A stretch of 64,000 nt of DNA, taken from Diploptera punctata. Its lineage: Eukaryota; Arthropoda; Insecta; Blattodea; Blaberidae. This document shows, in pieces, positions 47,485-57,092 of this stretch (the first letter of the stretch is position 1; every line of letters begins with the position of its first letter). The notes beneath the pieces were generated by a model. It searched no databases. It saw only the letters and a list, made by a program, of their open reading frames with translations, and was not told where the DNA came from. A program made the position numbers and the translations under genes. The stretch lies in contig JASPKZ010007282.1 of NCBI GenBank assembly GCA_030220185.1, positions 124,001 through 188,000 of the forward strand, written 5' to 3'.

Positions 47485-47860
47485 AATATTAGTAATAAGT
47501 TTATTATTTTATTTTATTTTATTTTATTTATAGTGTAAAAATAACTTGGTAGAGCGGCTTTTTGTTTTATGTAGCTTACGAATTACAAAAACTATAATAG
47601 TAGTAAACATTTTATAATTTAAACAAATTTATAACGTAAAAAATATTTTAGTAGAGTAACCTTCTGCATTCTGTAGCTTACAAATTACAAACATTTCCTA
47701 GTCAGATTTGACAATTCCCAAACAATTGCGCATGAGATCTGGCAATTTTATTTCGTCAGTATTTCAGTGTCAGTCGGCTGTGATTTGTTTAAAATTACGC
47801 AGATGAATAAATATTTCAGCATATATGAAAAATTATAAAGTTCTTATACGATATAATATA
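47485..47860. other. Unassigned AT-rich DNA
   Basis: Contains a diverged direct duplication: taacttggtagagcggctttttg (about 47541) and tattttagtagagtaaccttctg (about 47645), each followed by tgtagctta-caaattacaaa. No gene. Confidence 0.45.
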
Positions 47861-47866
47861 ATAATA

Positions 47867-47893
47867 ATAACACACACACACACACACACACAC
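47867..47893. repeat. (CA)n microsatellite
   Basis: CA dinucleotides with flanking ATA triplets. Confidence 0.95.
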
Positions 47894-47929
47894 CACTCAA
47901 CAGTTCTGATCTCAACATTTTTTCCTCGT

Positions 47930-48062
47930 CTGCAGCGGGTCCGGGTTCGATCCCCATTCGGGAGAAGTTTTCTGGGTGAAGTTTCTTCGGGGTTTTCCTC
48001 ATCGGTAACACAAGTGTCGAGACACTTTAAGGCCCACATGGTCGCCAGTCACTATTTGGTTA
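47930..48062 (+). mobile_element. SINE-1 fragment, diverged
   Basis: Starts inside the head (gcagcgggtccgggttcgatcc), continues gggtgaagtttcttcgggg and aaggcccacatggtcgcc. Lacks the 5' head and the tail half. Confidence 0.75.
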
Positions 48063-48069
48063 ACATAAC

Positions 48070-48975
48070 CATCCTTTCATATTCGTTACGTGTAGTGTGA
48101 ATTGTATCGTCTCAAATGTCCGAGTTATCTCGGAGGCGACCGTAGCATTGAGCTGATACGTGGAGGGCCTACATGTATTTGTGTGGTGAAGGAAGTATGT
48201 AAGTGATCCAAAGCTTAAATATCATCTCACAACAGGTTGTGTCTCTGTAAGGACCGAATAGCATGGGACACGTAAAAATACCTAAAAGCGAGAGATTAAA
48301 ATAAGAATAAGAAAAGAGTTTCTAAATTGAATTTGTCAATAATAAAAAAAGAAAAATTATGAACCTGAGACCTAAGTCGTCCTCATCTTAGTAAGTTAGA
48401 ACACTTCGTAGACCTTACGGAAAACGTTGAATCACCAGTTGTTAAAAATATTAAATGTTCAGTTGGTGACGGAACTGGTTTCGAAAGCCCTTATCGGTAT
48501 TTTAACTGAAAATTTACTTACTTCAAGAAGACCGAGGTTTCAGGTACACTTCCCAAAAAAAAAGAATGGGTCGACTGTTGCTCGAACACATGTCTATGTT
48601 TTATAGCGCGATTCACAAGAGAACATTGTCTCCTTATGTTTCGAAAAACACGATGTAGTTGTGACACCAAGAGCGCAACGGCTGCTAATCCTGCCACCGT
48701 GTCCTCGTAGCACATACGGTTGAGTCTTGGTCTAATACGTTATTAAGGTGAGTGCCACGCGTTCGATCCTAGGTAGCACCTATTTTCTTTTAATATTAAT
48801 GCGAGGTTATTTTAATTTGTTCAGAGTTCCTGGACTATCTAATTTAATTAAAAAAAAGAATGGTGTAACTTATACCCAACTCCTATGGGTAGGATAAACC
48901 TGGCCTTAATAAAACAAACCAATGTATGGAAATTAAAGTTCTACTTTCTCGCATAAAAAAATAAAAAAAGACCAG
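48070..48975. other. Unassigned DNA with a tRNA-like remnant
   Basis: Around 48720-48775 the plus strand has gagtcttggtctaatacg and a B-box-like gcgttcgatcctagg. No coding evidence. Confidence 0.35.
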
Positions 48976-48983
48976 TGAACTTA

Positions 48984-49989
48984 ATATCTTGTCCACAGGC
49001 CATCCGCTTCTACTACAGCTCGAAGTCGATTCGGCATGGATCTGACGAGGTTGCGGAAGAATTTTCGATGAGGATTGTCATCCTCTTCCCGGGCGAGATC
49101 TTGATCCCACAACTCGTCTTTATTTCGAGGGAGTTGGCGGGAATACTTCTTAATCCTCTCCTGTTTCAATTTCGCCCATGCATGTTCGATGACATTCAAA
49201 TCAGGTGACTTCGGAGGCCAATGAAATATTCCAATCTTGGGCATCGCCCGAAACCATCTTTGAATTCTTCTGACATAATACACGGGATGGTTGTCCTGCT
49301 GGACAGTAATGATCCATTGGGGAAACGTTGTTGGACGGAAGGAAGGAATGCATTTTCCAGAATATGTTCATACACCTTCGTATCGAACCGGCCATCAATG
49401 CGTTCCATCACGCCAGCCCCAACGTAAGACATTCACCTCCACAACGATACGCGAATGCGCCCCGACCTTGCACGTCGATGCACAAAGCGTTCATCATGCC
49501 GGTGGCCATCCTCACGATAGACATGACGAGGACCATCATAATACCTCGAGATGGTTGTTTCGTGGGGGAAAATTACATTTTCCAATCGAAATCCATTCCA
49601 CTGATTGCGAAGACAAGGCGGTTGATGGCATATTCTTCCCTCACACATTCCTTTTGCGCAGCCATCCGGTTCCTAATACCACGGCTCATCTATCGGTTGA
49701 TTACAGTTTGATCACAACCGAGGAGTTCAGATGTTGATCGTAATTCGTTAGCAGTCCGAAAGGGGTCCTGTGGAACTGCCTCGAATAAGGCAGCATCCTC
49801 TTCCGCTGAAGAGATCTGTGGACGCCCAGGAATGGTGGAATTTGCGACCTCCCCTAAAGTTTGAAATCGATGAGCCCACCTAATGGCCGTGCTCCGTGGC
49901 ACGACGACCAAACGGGCAGCGGCCCTAGCTCCATATCCAGCGTCAACTAGAGCTATAACTCGCTGTCTCAGATCATGCCTGTTCGCCAT
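48984..49989 (-). pseudogene. Tc1-like transposase, frameshifted
   Basis: A cut-and-paste DDE transposase on the minus strand starting at MANRHDLRQRV (49989). The N-terminal helix-turn-helix includes GARAAARLVVVPRSTAIRWA, followed by GRPQISSAEEDAAL. The catalytic part reads PHETTISRYYDGPRHVY, a stop replacing a residue before MSYVGAGVMERIDGRFD, then in a third frame DNHPVYYVRRIQRWF and WPPKSPDLNVIEHAWAKLK. The second Asp and the final Glu are separated by about 35 residues, the Tc1-type spacing. Two frame changes and one stop disable it. Total length (~335 codons) is normal. Terminal inverted repeats were not found by eye. Confidence 0.87.
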
Positions 49990-50094
49990 GCTTATGAAGA
50001 ATGAGGGACAGCATGAGTTGTTATGCGTAGACAATGACTATTTAATAAGAAATAAAAAGGCACCTCTAACTCCATAATAGTGAATATCACAATC

Positions 50095-50760
50095 CTAAAT
50101 TGAATTAATAAATAACAGGATAATACAATATCGTCATTGCGCCCAAATATTCTAAACTAATCAAATTAAGATCACTTACATAATATAAACAAACCACAAA
50201 GTATGACATCATATCATATAGAAACATTTTTACGGTAGCTAAGGGAACGTCAGATTAGCTCTGCGGTTTCGCATTGGACGACAGAATTGAACATTGGAGG
50301 TTGAATCCAGTCGAGGAGTTAATATTTGTTTATTTATATCAGGTTGAAATGTATTTATGGTTGTTGATATTCCCTAAACTATATATATAAAGTTTTGTAA
50401 TAAAATATTATTTCATATCAGTTTTGAGTGACTTTCGGAGCCAGTTATCATATCAAACCCACAAGAGAACGGAATTAAGTCAGTCTTCATGCGGTAGGGT
50501 GTGTATCATGGCTCGAGTTGTACACGCATGCGCAGTGTCGTCTATCTGGGACTTCAAATATTCCACCGACCCATTATTTTTTTTGGAGAAGTGTACATAC
50601 TTTATTACTTTAACTTTTTATGTAGGGAAATATGCTATATGGGAAATAGTGGATGGGTGGATGAATGGGTGGGTGGATGGATTGATGGATATACACGTGG
50701 AAAAATGCACGTACTGTGACAGAAACGATCATAATTTCAAAATACGAACTAGAAAACAAG
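50095..50760. other. Unassigned DNA with a tRNA-like remnant
   Basis: At 50255-50325 the plus strand shows tagctctgcggtttcgcattgg and a B-box-like ggaggttgaatccag. The 115-residue frame 50424-50771 has no domain and includes simple GGATG repeats. Confidence 0.35.
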
Positions 50761-50764
50761 AATG

Positions 50765-50930
50765 GGTATAGAAAAATGTTCGTTTGTAAATCGAACTAAA
50801 GATGTCTGGAATAATTTGCCCTCAATAATTTGCCCTCAATAATTTGCCCTCAATAATTTTCAATGACTTTTCTCTCTCTTTAAAGCAGTTTAAACAAAAC
50901 GTTAAAAATATTCTTTGAATCCCATTTTGT
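50765..50930 (+). pseudogene. LINE C-terminal remnant with 14-bp expansion
   Basis: The translation reads VRLSNRTKDVWNNLPS, then after the expansion NDFSLSLKQFKQNVKNIL and stop. This WNNLP-(n)-KQFK-NVK pattern is the last part of CR1/L2-like ORF2. The 14-bp unit ctcaataatttgcc is repeated in tandem (50810-50859). Confidence 0.6.
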
Positions 50931-50999
50931 ATTTGTGCTCAATTTCAGTCCATTGATTTTGTTAGTTTCAGCCTACAAAATCTTCTCAACTCGTGTCCG

Positions 51000-51325
51000 A
51001 ATCAGGGCCGGGTTGAGGGATGAGATGAGATGAAGCCCCTTACATTGGAGATCTGTGAATTGCAAGGATGAGAGGCAGCCACGCCTGACGCACCATCACA
51101 GGGGCAGATGAAATGAAGTGAAATGAAACATAATGAATGAGATGAGAGTTGAGAAATGGTGGAATGACATTTGTTGCAGAGGAAAACCGGAGAAAACCGA
51201 AAAAATCTGTCCAAGCTCCGTTTCTTTCATTCCCCACGAAATTCACATGGAGTGACCGAGATTCAAACTTGAGATGACAGCAATGAGAGACGACTATCTA
51301 ACTTCATACGCCACTGAGCGGCCTG
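51000..51325 (-). mobile_element. SINE-4 copy
   Basis: The minus-strand head is at the right (cgctcagtggcgtatgaag, then ctcaagtttgaatctcgg as B-box region) followed by tccatgtgaatttcg, gagcttggacagattt and a body rich in GATGA. Shares atggagtgaccgaga with 13240. Confidence 0.6.
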
Positions 51326-51433
51326 TTTTTAGCCTCATTATTGTTAATTTTTAGTCTATGTCTTCAATCTTTTCATAGTCATTTGTTTTGGTATCATTTA
51401 ATTATCTATTATTTAAAATTGAATATTTTTGTA

Positions 51434-51442
51434 CACACACAC

Positions 51443-51484
<42 letters not shown>
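51434..51484. repeat. (CA)n(TA)n microsatellite
   Basis: CA repeats then TA repeats to 51484, ending at the SINE-1 tail. Confidence 0.95.
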
Positions 51485-51802
51485 ATGTCTTCTCCGCGAG
51501 AGCAGGTCTTTCACTGCAATCATAGCATTTTCATGCTTTGCTTTGCAGCTTTACTTGGGAATTATAGGTGTGTTAGCTTCCCGTTGCTTTCCACACCGGT
51601 GAATGATGGCGATGATAATGTTAATGGTGATGATGATGGCCGGATGAGTTTCGGGGTCCGTTGGGCACTAAGCATCCTGACATTTGCCTTACAGGTGAGA
51701 AAAAACCGAAAAAACCTCACCAGGAGCCTGTCCCGACCGGGAAACGATCCTGGGCCAGCTGTGTGAAAAGGCAGCACGCTACCTCGAGACCACAAGAGTG
51801 GT
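51485..51802 (-). mobile_element. SINE-1 copy
   Basis: Full body with head at the right (ctcttgtggtctcgagg), slightly decayed B box, cacaccggtgaatgatgg and tail at the left merging into (TA)n. A SINE-2 copy abuts directly at its head. Confidence 0.9.
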
Positions 51803-52135
51803 CTACCGAGATGGTCTAGTGGTTACGTTCCTTGCCTCTAGTCCCGAGAATGGCGGGTTCAAACCCGGCCAGGGCGAATGGATTTTTAGGACGGAAAAAT
51901 CCAAGGGACATGTCTTCCGAGAGTGACTTTAAGCAATGAGTACCAAATCCGAAGATTTGTAGCCTGAAGAAAAAGGCTTCTGTGTAAAATTTAACAGACT
52001 TTCCTCGATCTAAGTAATATATAAGTTGCCTATTAGATGTCCCATTGGGGCGATGTGATAATCATATGTCATTGTTGACATTTGCAAATAAACAAGCGTA
52101 ACTAATAATCTGGTTAAGAAACTCCTGCTACAGAA
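51803..52135 (+). mobile_element. SINE-2 copy abutting SINE-1
   Basis: Head ctaccgagatggtctagtgg, B box cgggttcaaacccggcc, gatttttaggacgg, then a diverged body to ctggttaagaaactcctg. Its 5' end joins the SINE-1 head without spacer. Confidence 0.85.
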
Positions 52136-52220
52136 CACCCGTGTTTCCATGCGGAACATTTGGAATATAAACACATATATCGCTGCAGCTAACACCAGGA
52201 CATGGTCTAACAGTAATTCA

Positions 52221-52262
<42 letters not shown>
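52221..52262. repeat. (TA)n at the left end of the pogo-like transposon
   Basis: About 20 TA repeats; a shorter (TA) run lies at the other end (54734-54745). Pogo and mariner elements insert at TA, so the transposon may have entered a TA microsatellite. Confidence 0.95.
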
Positions 52263-52264
<2 letters not shown>

Positions 52265-52269
52265 TAAGG

Positions 52270-52302
52270 TGGTACATTTTCCAACATGGTACAATTCCGA
52301 AC
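52270..52302 (+). promoter_or_regulatory. Left terminal motif pair (probable transposase sites)
   Basis: tggtacattttccaac (52270-52285) and tggtacaattccgaac (52287-52302) are near-identical and spaced 17 bp apart. Confidence 0.7.
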
Positions 52303-52456
52303 AAGCTAAGCTTTGGCTATATTTTTTTGTGTTAAACTGTTTGCAACACTGAGTTGGATGTATGGCTAGGAAGAGTGAACATTTGTGAGTTTCTCTGTAA
52401 TAAAGTGTTCTGAAAAGTGCTTCAGTTACCTGAATTAAACTTAATTTTATGTAAAG

Positions 52457-52740
52457 GTAAGTGTTTTATCTTCCAGGAATTCGGTGGTATGTAACATAAT
52501 ACGAAATAATTCTTTTGGCTACAATTTAATTTTGTAAACAATGAATATATATTTTTTTACCAGTTGTTGGTGTCATTCTTGATGAACATTTATACTTAAC
52601 TAAGCCTGACATCTGTGAGTCCCGAGCAGAACTACGTGCTCATTAAAAAATCATAGTAAAAGTACAATTTCGAACAGTAATTTGGTACTATTCCGAACAC
52701 TTATTAATCAGGTAATTTAGTGTCAATTTTCATTTTGCAG
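52457..52740 (+). other. Probable 284-bp intron in the transposase 5' UTR
   Basis: A consensus donor, aaag followed by gtaagtg, lies at 52453-52463. A pyrimidine-rich acceptor ending ttttgcag lies at 52733-52740, immediately before the ATG at 52741. If used, translation starts at the first base of exon 2. Confidence 0.6.
52661..52698 (+). promoter_or_regulatory. Inner left motif pair
   Basis: agtacaatttcgaac (52661-52675) and tggtactattccgaac (52683-52698), further copies of the terminal motif upstream of the gene. Confidence 0.65.
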
Positions 52741-54492
52741 ATGCCGCGCAAGTTAAAAGAAAGAAAGGCACACTTAAAATGGAATCCATCTGTTCTTCAA
52801 ACTGCAATGGAAAGTGTAATTTCGGGCGATGTATCTTTGAGAGGTGCATCTGAGCTATTTAAAATTCCACTCAGCACTTTGCATGATAGGGTGAGAAAAG
52901 AAAAGGATAGGCAACTTGGTCTTAATACGCCTCCTATTGTTAAAATTGGGCACCCGACTGTATTGTCTTTGGAAATAGAAAACTCTTTGGTTGATAGGCT
53001 GCTGGCTCTAGAAAGGAAAGGTCTAGGCTTAACTGCTCTTCAGGTGAGGCGTGCTGCATACGATATTGCTGAAAGTACTGGAATCGGACATCCTTGGAAT
53101 CCAGAAAATGAAGTGGCTGGAATAGATTGGTTTCGGGCCTTTTTGAAGAGGCATAGAAATATAAGTTTGAGAAAACCGGAAGGGTTGTCTCGAGCCAGAG
53201 CTGCAGGTTTAAACGAGAAGGAAGTGAAAAATTACTTCAGCAATTTAAGAACAGTTATGTCAGATTTTGAATTGTTTGACAAACCTCAATATCTGTACAA
53301 CGTTGATGAAAGTGGTATTCCTCTAAACAACAGGCCACTTAAAATTGTCAGTGAGAAAGGTAAACGAGAAGTTGTATGTCTGACAAATGTTGAAAGAGGA
53401 GAAAACGTGACAGTTGTCGCCTGTTTCTCTGCATCAGGATCATATATTCCACCTATGATCATTTTTAAAGGGGCAAGGAAGAAGCAGGAATTTGCTGATG
53501 GATTGCCAGCATGCAGTGTTGTAGAAATGAGTGACTCGGGTTGCATTAATGAAGAACTTTTATTAAAATGGCTGGAAAATTTCAATATATTTAAGATCAC
53601 AGGAAGAGTTTTACTCATAATGGACAACCATGGTAGCCACACAAGTCTCCAAGCTTTGGAATTTTGCCAAAGAAATCAAATTGAGTTGCTAGGATTGCCG
53701 CCTCACAGCACCCATGTATTACAGCCGTTGGACAGAACCTTTTTCAAGAGCCTGAAAGCCAATTACCATCGCAAGGCAACAGAGTGGATGCAACGTAATC
53801 CCACTCAAACACTGTCCAAAGTTAGATTCAACCCCATATTCTGCGAGGCATTTAATACAGCAGCTACGGTAGCTTGTGCAGTAAAGGGCTTTGCTTGCAC
53901 AGGAATCATGCCGTTCTCCGAAGATATTGTGCCACTGGAAAAACTTTCTCCAGCAGTTCTTTTTGAAACTGCTTCTCCTGAAGACGTCCCTTGCAACTTC
54001 GGACCCAGCAGAAGCAACGAGGAAAAACATGACAACTCAAAGATTATTGAACCCCCAAATTTCGGAGCTATTGGCAGTGAGACTCAATCGACTGTACCAA
54101 ATTCCACAAATTGTAAGACTTCACCAGAAATTGTTCATCAAATTCTTCCCACACCTGAAAAGCAGAAAAGTTGTTACGCAAAAGGAAGTGTCTTAGTTCA
54201 GTTCACCTCACATCACCACAACACATTGCAGATCTCCGTGCCAAGAAGAAATTGTTTAAAGACAGTTCAAATAAGAAAACCAGTGAATGCAAGGGTAAAA
54301 AAGAGAGAAAAAGTATCTCTCTCATCACCATCAAAGGAAGATGAATGCGGTTTCTGTTTCAGGAACTATTACAGTATAGAATCTGTTTTGAAAGGCGATT
54401 GGATCAGATGTCAAAATTGTAATCTTTGGTATCATGAAGAATGTGTGGTTGCTAAAGGGAAAAAACAATGTATTTATGGCAAATGTAAGTGA
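52741..54492 (+). CDS. Pogo/Tigger-like DDE transposase with C-terminal PHD-like finger
   Basis: 583 residues, uninterrupted. It would excise and insert the element by cutting DNA at its inverted repeats in the nucleus. Residues ~8-55 form a Psq-type helix-turn-helix (SLRGASELFKIPLSTLHDRV); ~75-155 a CENP-B-type DNA-binding region (GIDWFRAFLKRH). The DDE_1 catalytic core has Asp189 in NVDESG, Asp295 in IMDNHGSH and Asp331 in LQPLD, the last two 35 residues apart. Residues ~533-582 form a PHD-like zinc finger (CGFC, CQNC, WYHEEC, CIYGKC). I chose the ATG at 52741 because the upstream in-frame ATG at 52720 lies in a likely intron and the MPRK start resembles family starts. It could be an active or recently active transposase, or in principle a retained host protein, but the flanking terminal repeats favour a transposon. 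Confidence 0.92.
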   Translation: MPRKLKERKAHLKWNPSVLQTAMESVISGDVSLRGASELFKIPLSTLHDRVRKEKDRQLGLNTPPIVKIGHPTVLSLEIENSLVDRLLALERKGLGLTALQVRRAAYDIAESTGIGHPWNPENEVAGIDWFRAFLKRHRNISLRKPEGLSRARAAGLNEKEVKNYFSNLRTVMSDFELFDKPQYLYNVDESGIPLNNRPLKIVSEKGKREVVCLTNVERGENVTVVACFSASGSYIPPMIIFKGARKKQEFADGLPACSVVEMSDSGCINEELLLKWLENFNIFKITGRVLLIMDNHGSHTSLQALEFCQRNQIELLGLPPHSTHVLQPLDRTFFKSLKANYHRKATEWMQRNPTQTLSKVRFNPIFCEAFNTAATVACAVKGFACTGIMPFSEDIVPLEKLSPAVLFETASPEDVPCNFGPSRSNEEKHDNSKIIEPPNFGAIGSETQSTVPNSTNCKTSPEIVHQILPTPEKQKSCYAKGSVLVQFTSHHHNTLQISVPRRNCLKTVQIRKPVNARVKKREKVSLSSPSKEDECGFCFRNYYSIESVLKGDWIRCQNCNLWYHEECVVAKGKKQCIYGKCK

Positions 54493-54548
54493 TCGAAATT
54501 GTACCATGCTCTGTTCATAATAGTACCTACTGTAGTACATTTTCGAAC
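54492..54548 (-). promoter_or_regulatory. Right inner motif cluster
   Basis: Inverted atcgaaattgtacca (54492-54506, overlapping the stop codon), a weaker gttcataatagtacc (54513-54527) and direct agtacattttcgaac (54534-54548). Confidence 0.6.
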
Positions 54549-54709
54549 AATTTCATAAAATTGGAAAAGCAATATTTTCTTAGCCACAGTTATCCGTTCA
54601 TTGTTTAAATTCACGTGATTACTAAAGAGGATAGGTGGCCTTGTGTACATAATAAAATTACAACATTTGGAGGAATATTCTATGCAGAAATATTAAAAAT
54701 GTCTTAGGT

Positions 54710-54733
54710 GTTCGAAATTGTACCACTGTACCC
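54710..54733 (-). promoter_or_regulatory. Right terminal inverted repeat
   Basis: gttcgaaattgtaccac at 54710-54726 followed by tgtaccc to 54733; the inverse matches the left end. Confidence 0.75.
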
Positions 54734-54744
54734 TATATATATAT

Positions 54745-56792
54745 ATTGGAATAAAGAATTAAAGAAGAAGAAAGAAAACAAACAAGAAATTTATAAAATA
54801 AAATTGTTAGAAGAAGAATCGTTACAAGATTTATATAAAAGAGGGCTAAAAGATTATACAAATGCGGAAGAACAGAAAAGGAAATTAAAGAAGAATGGAA
54901 TAGGATTCATACATAAAACAGCAAAATAAGTATTAGGAATAAAGAAAGTAGGAGGAAGAAAGAAATGACTAAACAAATGGGATCCCGAAATCCAGAAATT
55001 GGTAAGAGATAAAAAGGAGGCCTACTTAAAATACTTAAACAGCAAGAATGACCAAAACTGAATAGAATATAATAGAACAAGAGCATAAATAAATAATATA
55101 CCAGATAATGAAATAGAGAACATTGGGATAGATACATAGCAGAAAAGGAACACAATTTACACGGAAGACAAGACAAAGTATATAAATTTATAAGAAGCCT
55201 TAATTCTGAAGTAAAAGACAAAACAAATCTACTAACAATACAAGATATAGAATTAGAAAATTATTATAAAGAACTGTGGACGGACAAACAAAATACAGAA
55301 GAAATAACACTCATAGAAACAAACGAACAATATGCAGAAGTAGATGGATTAGAGATGCAAGAAATTATAGGGATATTAAAGAAATGTAAAAATAATAAAG
55401 CATGCGGGATAGACAACATAAACATAGAATTGATAAAAAATGCCCCAAAAAGTTTTCAAGAAAGATTATTAAAATTTTACAAGTGCTCGAAACAAAATAC
55501 AATACCAGAAGAATGGAAAATTGAAAAAATAATCTCAATATTTAAAAAAGGCGATAAAACAAAGCCAGAAAACTATAGAGGCATAAGCGTACTATGTGCA
55601 GCATACAAAATATATGCAAAAATGATCAACCAAAGATTATCAACTATAGTAGATGCAATAATATCAGAAGAGCAGACAGGTTTTAGGAAAGGAAGAAGCT
55701 GCACAGACAACGTATTCAATTTAAAACAAATAATAGAAAAGCGAAGAGAATTCTAGTTAGACACGCACATCCTCTTTATAGATTATAAGAAGGCATTTGA
55801 TAAAGTGTCTACACCCAAATTATGGAACATATTAAGTGAAAAAGGAATTCCACTACACTTGATAGCAGTAATTAAGAAAATGTATGAGAAAACAAAAATA
55901 AAAATAAATAAAAGGGAACCAATACATATAACAGGAGGAGTTAGACAAGGTTGTCCACTATCAACCACTCTTTTTAACATTTATTTTCGACGACATGATA
56001 AGATCATGGAAGCAAATGTCGACTGGGGGAATTAACTTAGGAAATATAGTAATAAAAACAGTAGCCTTTGCAGATGACCAGATTTTAATAGCAAAAACAG
56101 AGGACGAACTACAAAGAATGCTATATAAACTAGGCTATATGAAATATAAAAAATTACAACATGGAAATATCATCAGAAAACAAAACAATGGCCTTCAAGG
56201 GTGCTCATCTAGTTCGGACAAAGATCATATTAGAAAATAAACCAATAGAACAAGTGGTAAGATATAATTTCCTAGGCTGCGAAATATCGTACACAACAAA
56301 AACATATATAAATAACAAACTAAATAAGTTCAATTATATAACAGGAACACTAAAAATAACTTTGAAAAATAAAGCCAGGAAAGACTCTATAATGAAATTA
56401 TACAAGATAATGGCAGTGCCTATTATTACTTATGGATCCGAAACATGTACAGTGACAACACAACAATCTGCCAGAATGCAAGCTGCTGAAATGAGATTCC
56501 TCAGACAAATAGCAGCGTATCAAAGAACAGACAACATAACACAGAAATGAGACAACAACTAAAAGTAGAGGAATTGAACACAACAATAGAGAAATACAGA
56601 ACAAACTGGAAAGAACACTTGGCAAGAATGACTCAGAATAGAATACCAAAAGCAGCATACAGCTATTCACCACGAGGAAGAAGAAATTAGGAAAGACCAA
56701 AGAAAAGATGGAAACAGCAGCAATTTGGAGCCGGAACAGGCTAGTAAATAAGCCTAAACCGTGAAGAAGAAGAAGAAGAGGAAGAAGAAGTA
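54745..56792 (+). pseudogene. LINE-F: RTE-like RT, 5'-truncated
   Basis: Pieces in order: a basic linker (54745-55350), KACGIDNINIELIK and FKKGDKTKPENYRGISV (55395-55590), GFRKGRSCTDNVF (55680-55720), FIDYKKAFDKV (55778-55808), GGVRQGCPLSTTLFNIYF (55935-55985), AFADDQILIAKTEDELQ (56065-56115), FLGCEISY, ITYGSETCTVTTQ, AAEMRFLRQIAAYQR and RIPKAAYSYSPRGRRN to the terminus PKKRWKQQQ. The FADD box is intact but frames change near 55757, 56035 and 56240. The tail is (GAA)n. Its 5' end abuts the right end of the pogo-like transposon across a short (TA) run, and it lacks the endonuclease. Confidence 0.88.
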
Positions 56793-56797
56793 TATAT

Positions 56798-57092
56798 ATG
56801 TGTCCACCGCTGTGGTCTCGAGGTAGCGTGCTATCTTGTCACGCAGCCGCCTGGGTTCGATTCCCGGTCGGAACAGGCTCCTGTAAGACAAATGTCAGGA
56901 AACGTAGGGCGCAGCTGTCCCCGAAAATCATCCGGCTATCACCATCATCCTTATAATTATCATTATCATCCTTCACCGGTGTGGAAAGCAACGGGAAGCT
57001 ATCACATCTATAATTCCCTAGTAAAGCTGGAAAACATTACATGAAAATGGTATGATTGCAGTGAAAACCTGTCCTCGGGCAGAATTAGTAAG
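56798..57092 (+). mobile_element. SINE-1 copy between two LINEs
   Basis: Head tccaccgctgtggtctcgag, B box tgggttcgattcccgg, an internal deletion after caggctcctgtaagac, then cttcaccggtgtggaaagc to cctcgggcagaattagta. (TA)n follows the tail at 57093-57111. Confidence 0.9.

Larger units (their letters stand above)
52263..54733 (+). mobile_element. Pogo/Tigger-like DNA transposon, apparently intact
   Basis: About 2.47 kb. The ends are imperfect inverted repeats: left ggtaaggtggtacattttcc, right (inverted) gggtacagtggtacaatttc. The motif tggtacaatttcgaac recurs in both subterminal regions. Between them lies a single transposase gene with no disabling mutation, preceded by a likely 5'-UTR intron. 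TA lies on both sides. Confidence 0.88.

Noticed and set aside
49291..49737. 148-residue plus-strand frame
   Set aside because: Antisense to the Tc1-like transposase.
54745..56792. LINE-F as the continuation of LINE-E
   Set aside because: Both carry their own RT blocks and C-terminal tails, and a SINE-1 copy and the LINE-E 5' UTR lie between them, so they are separate insertions.
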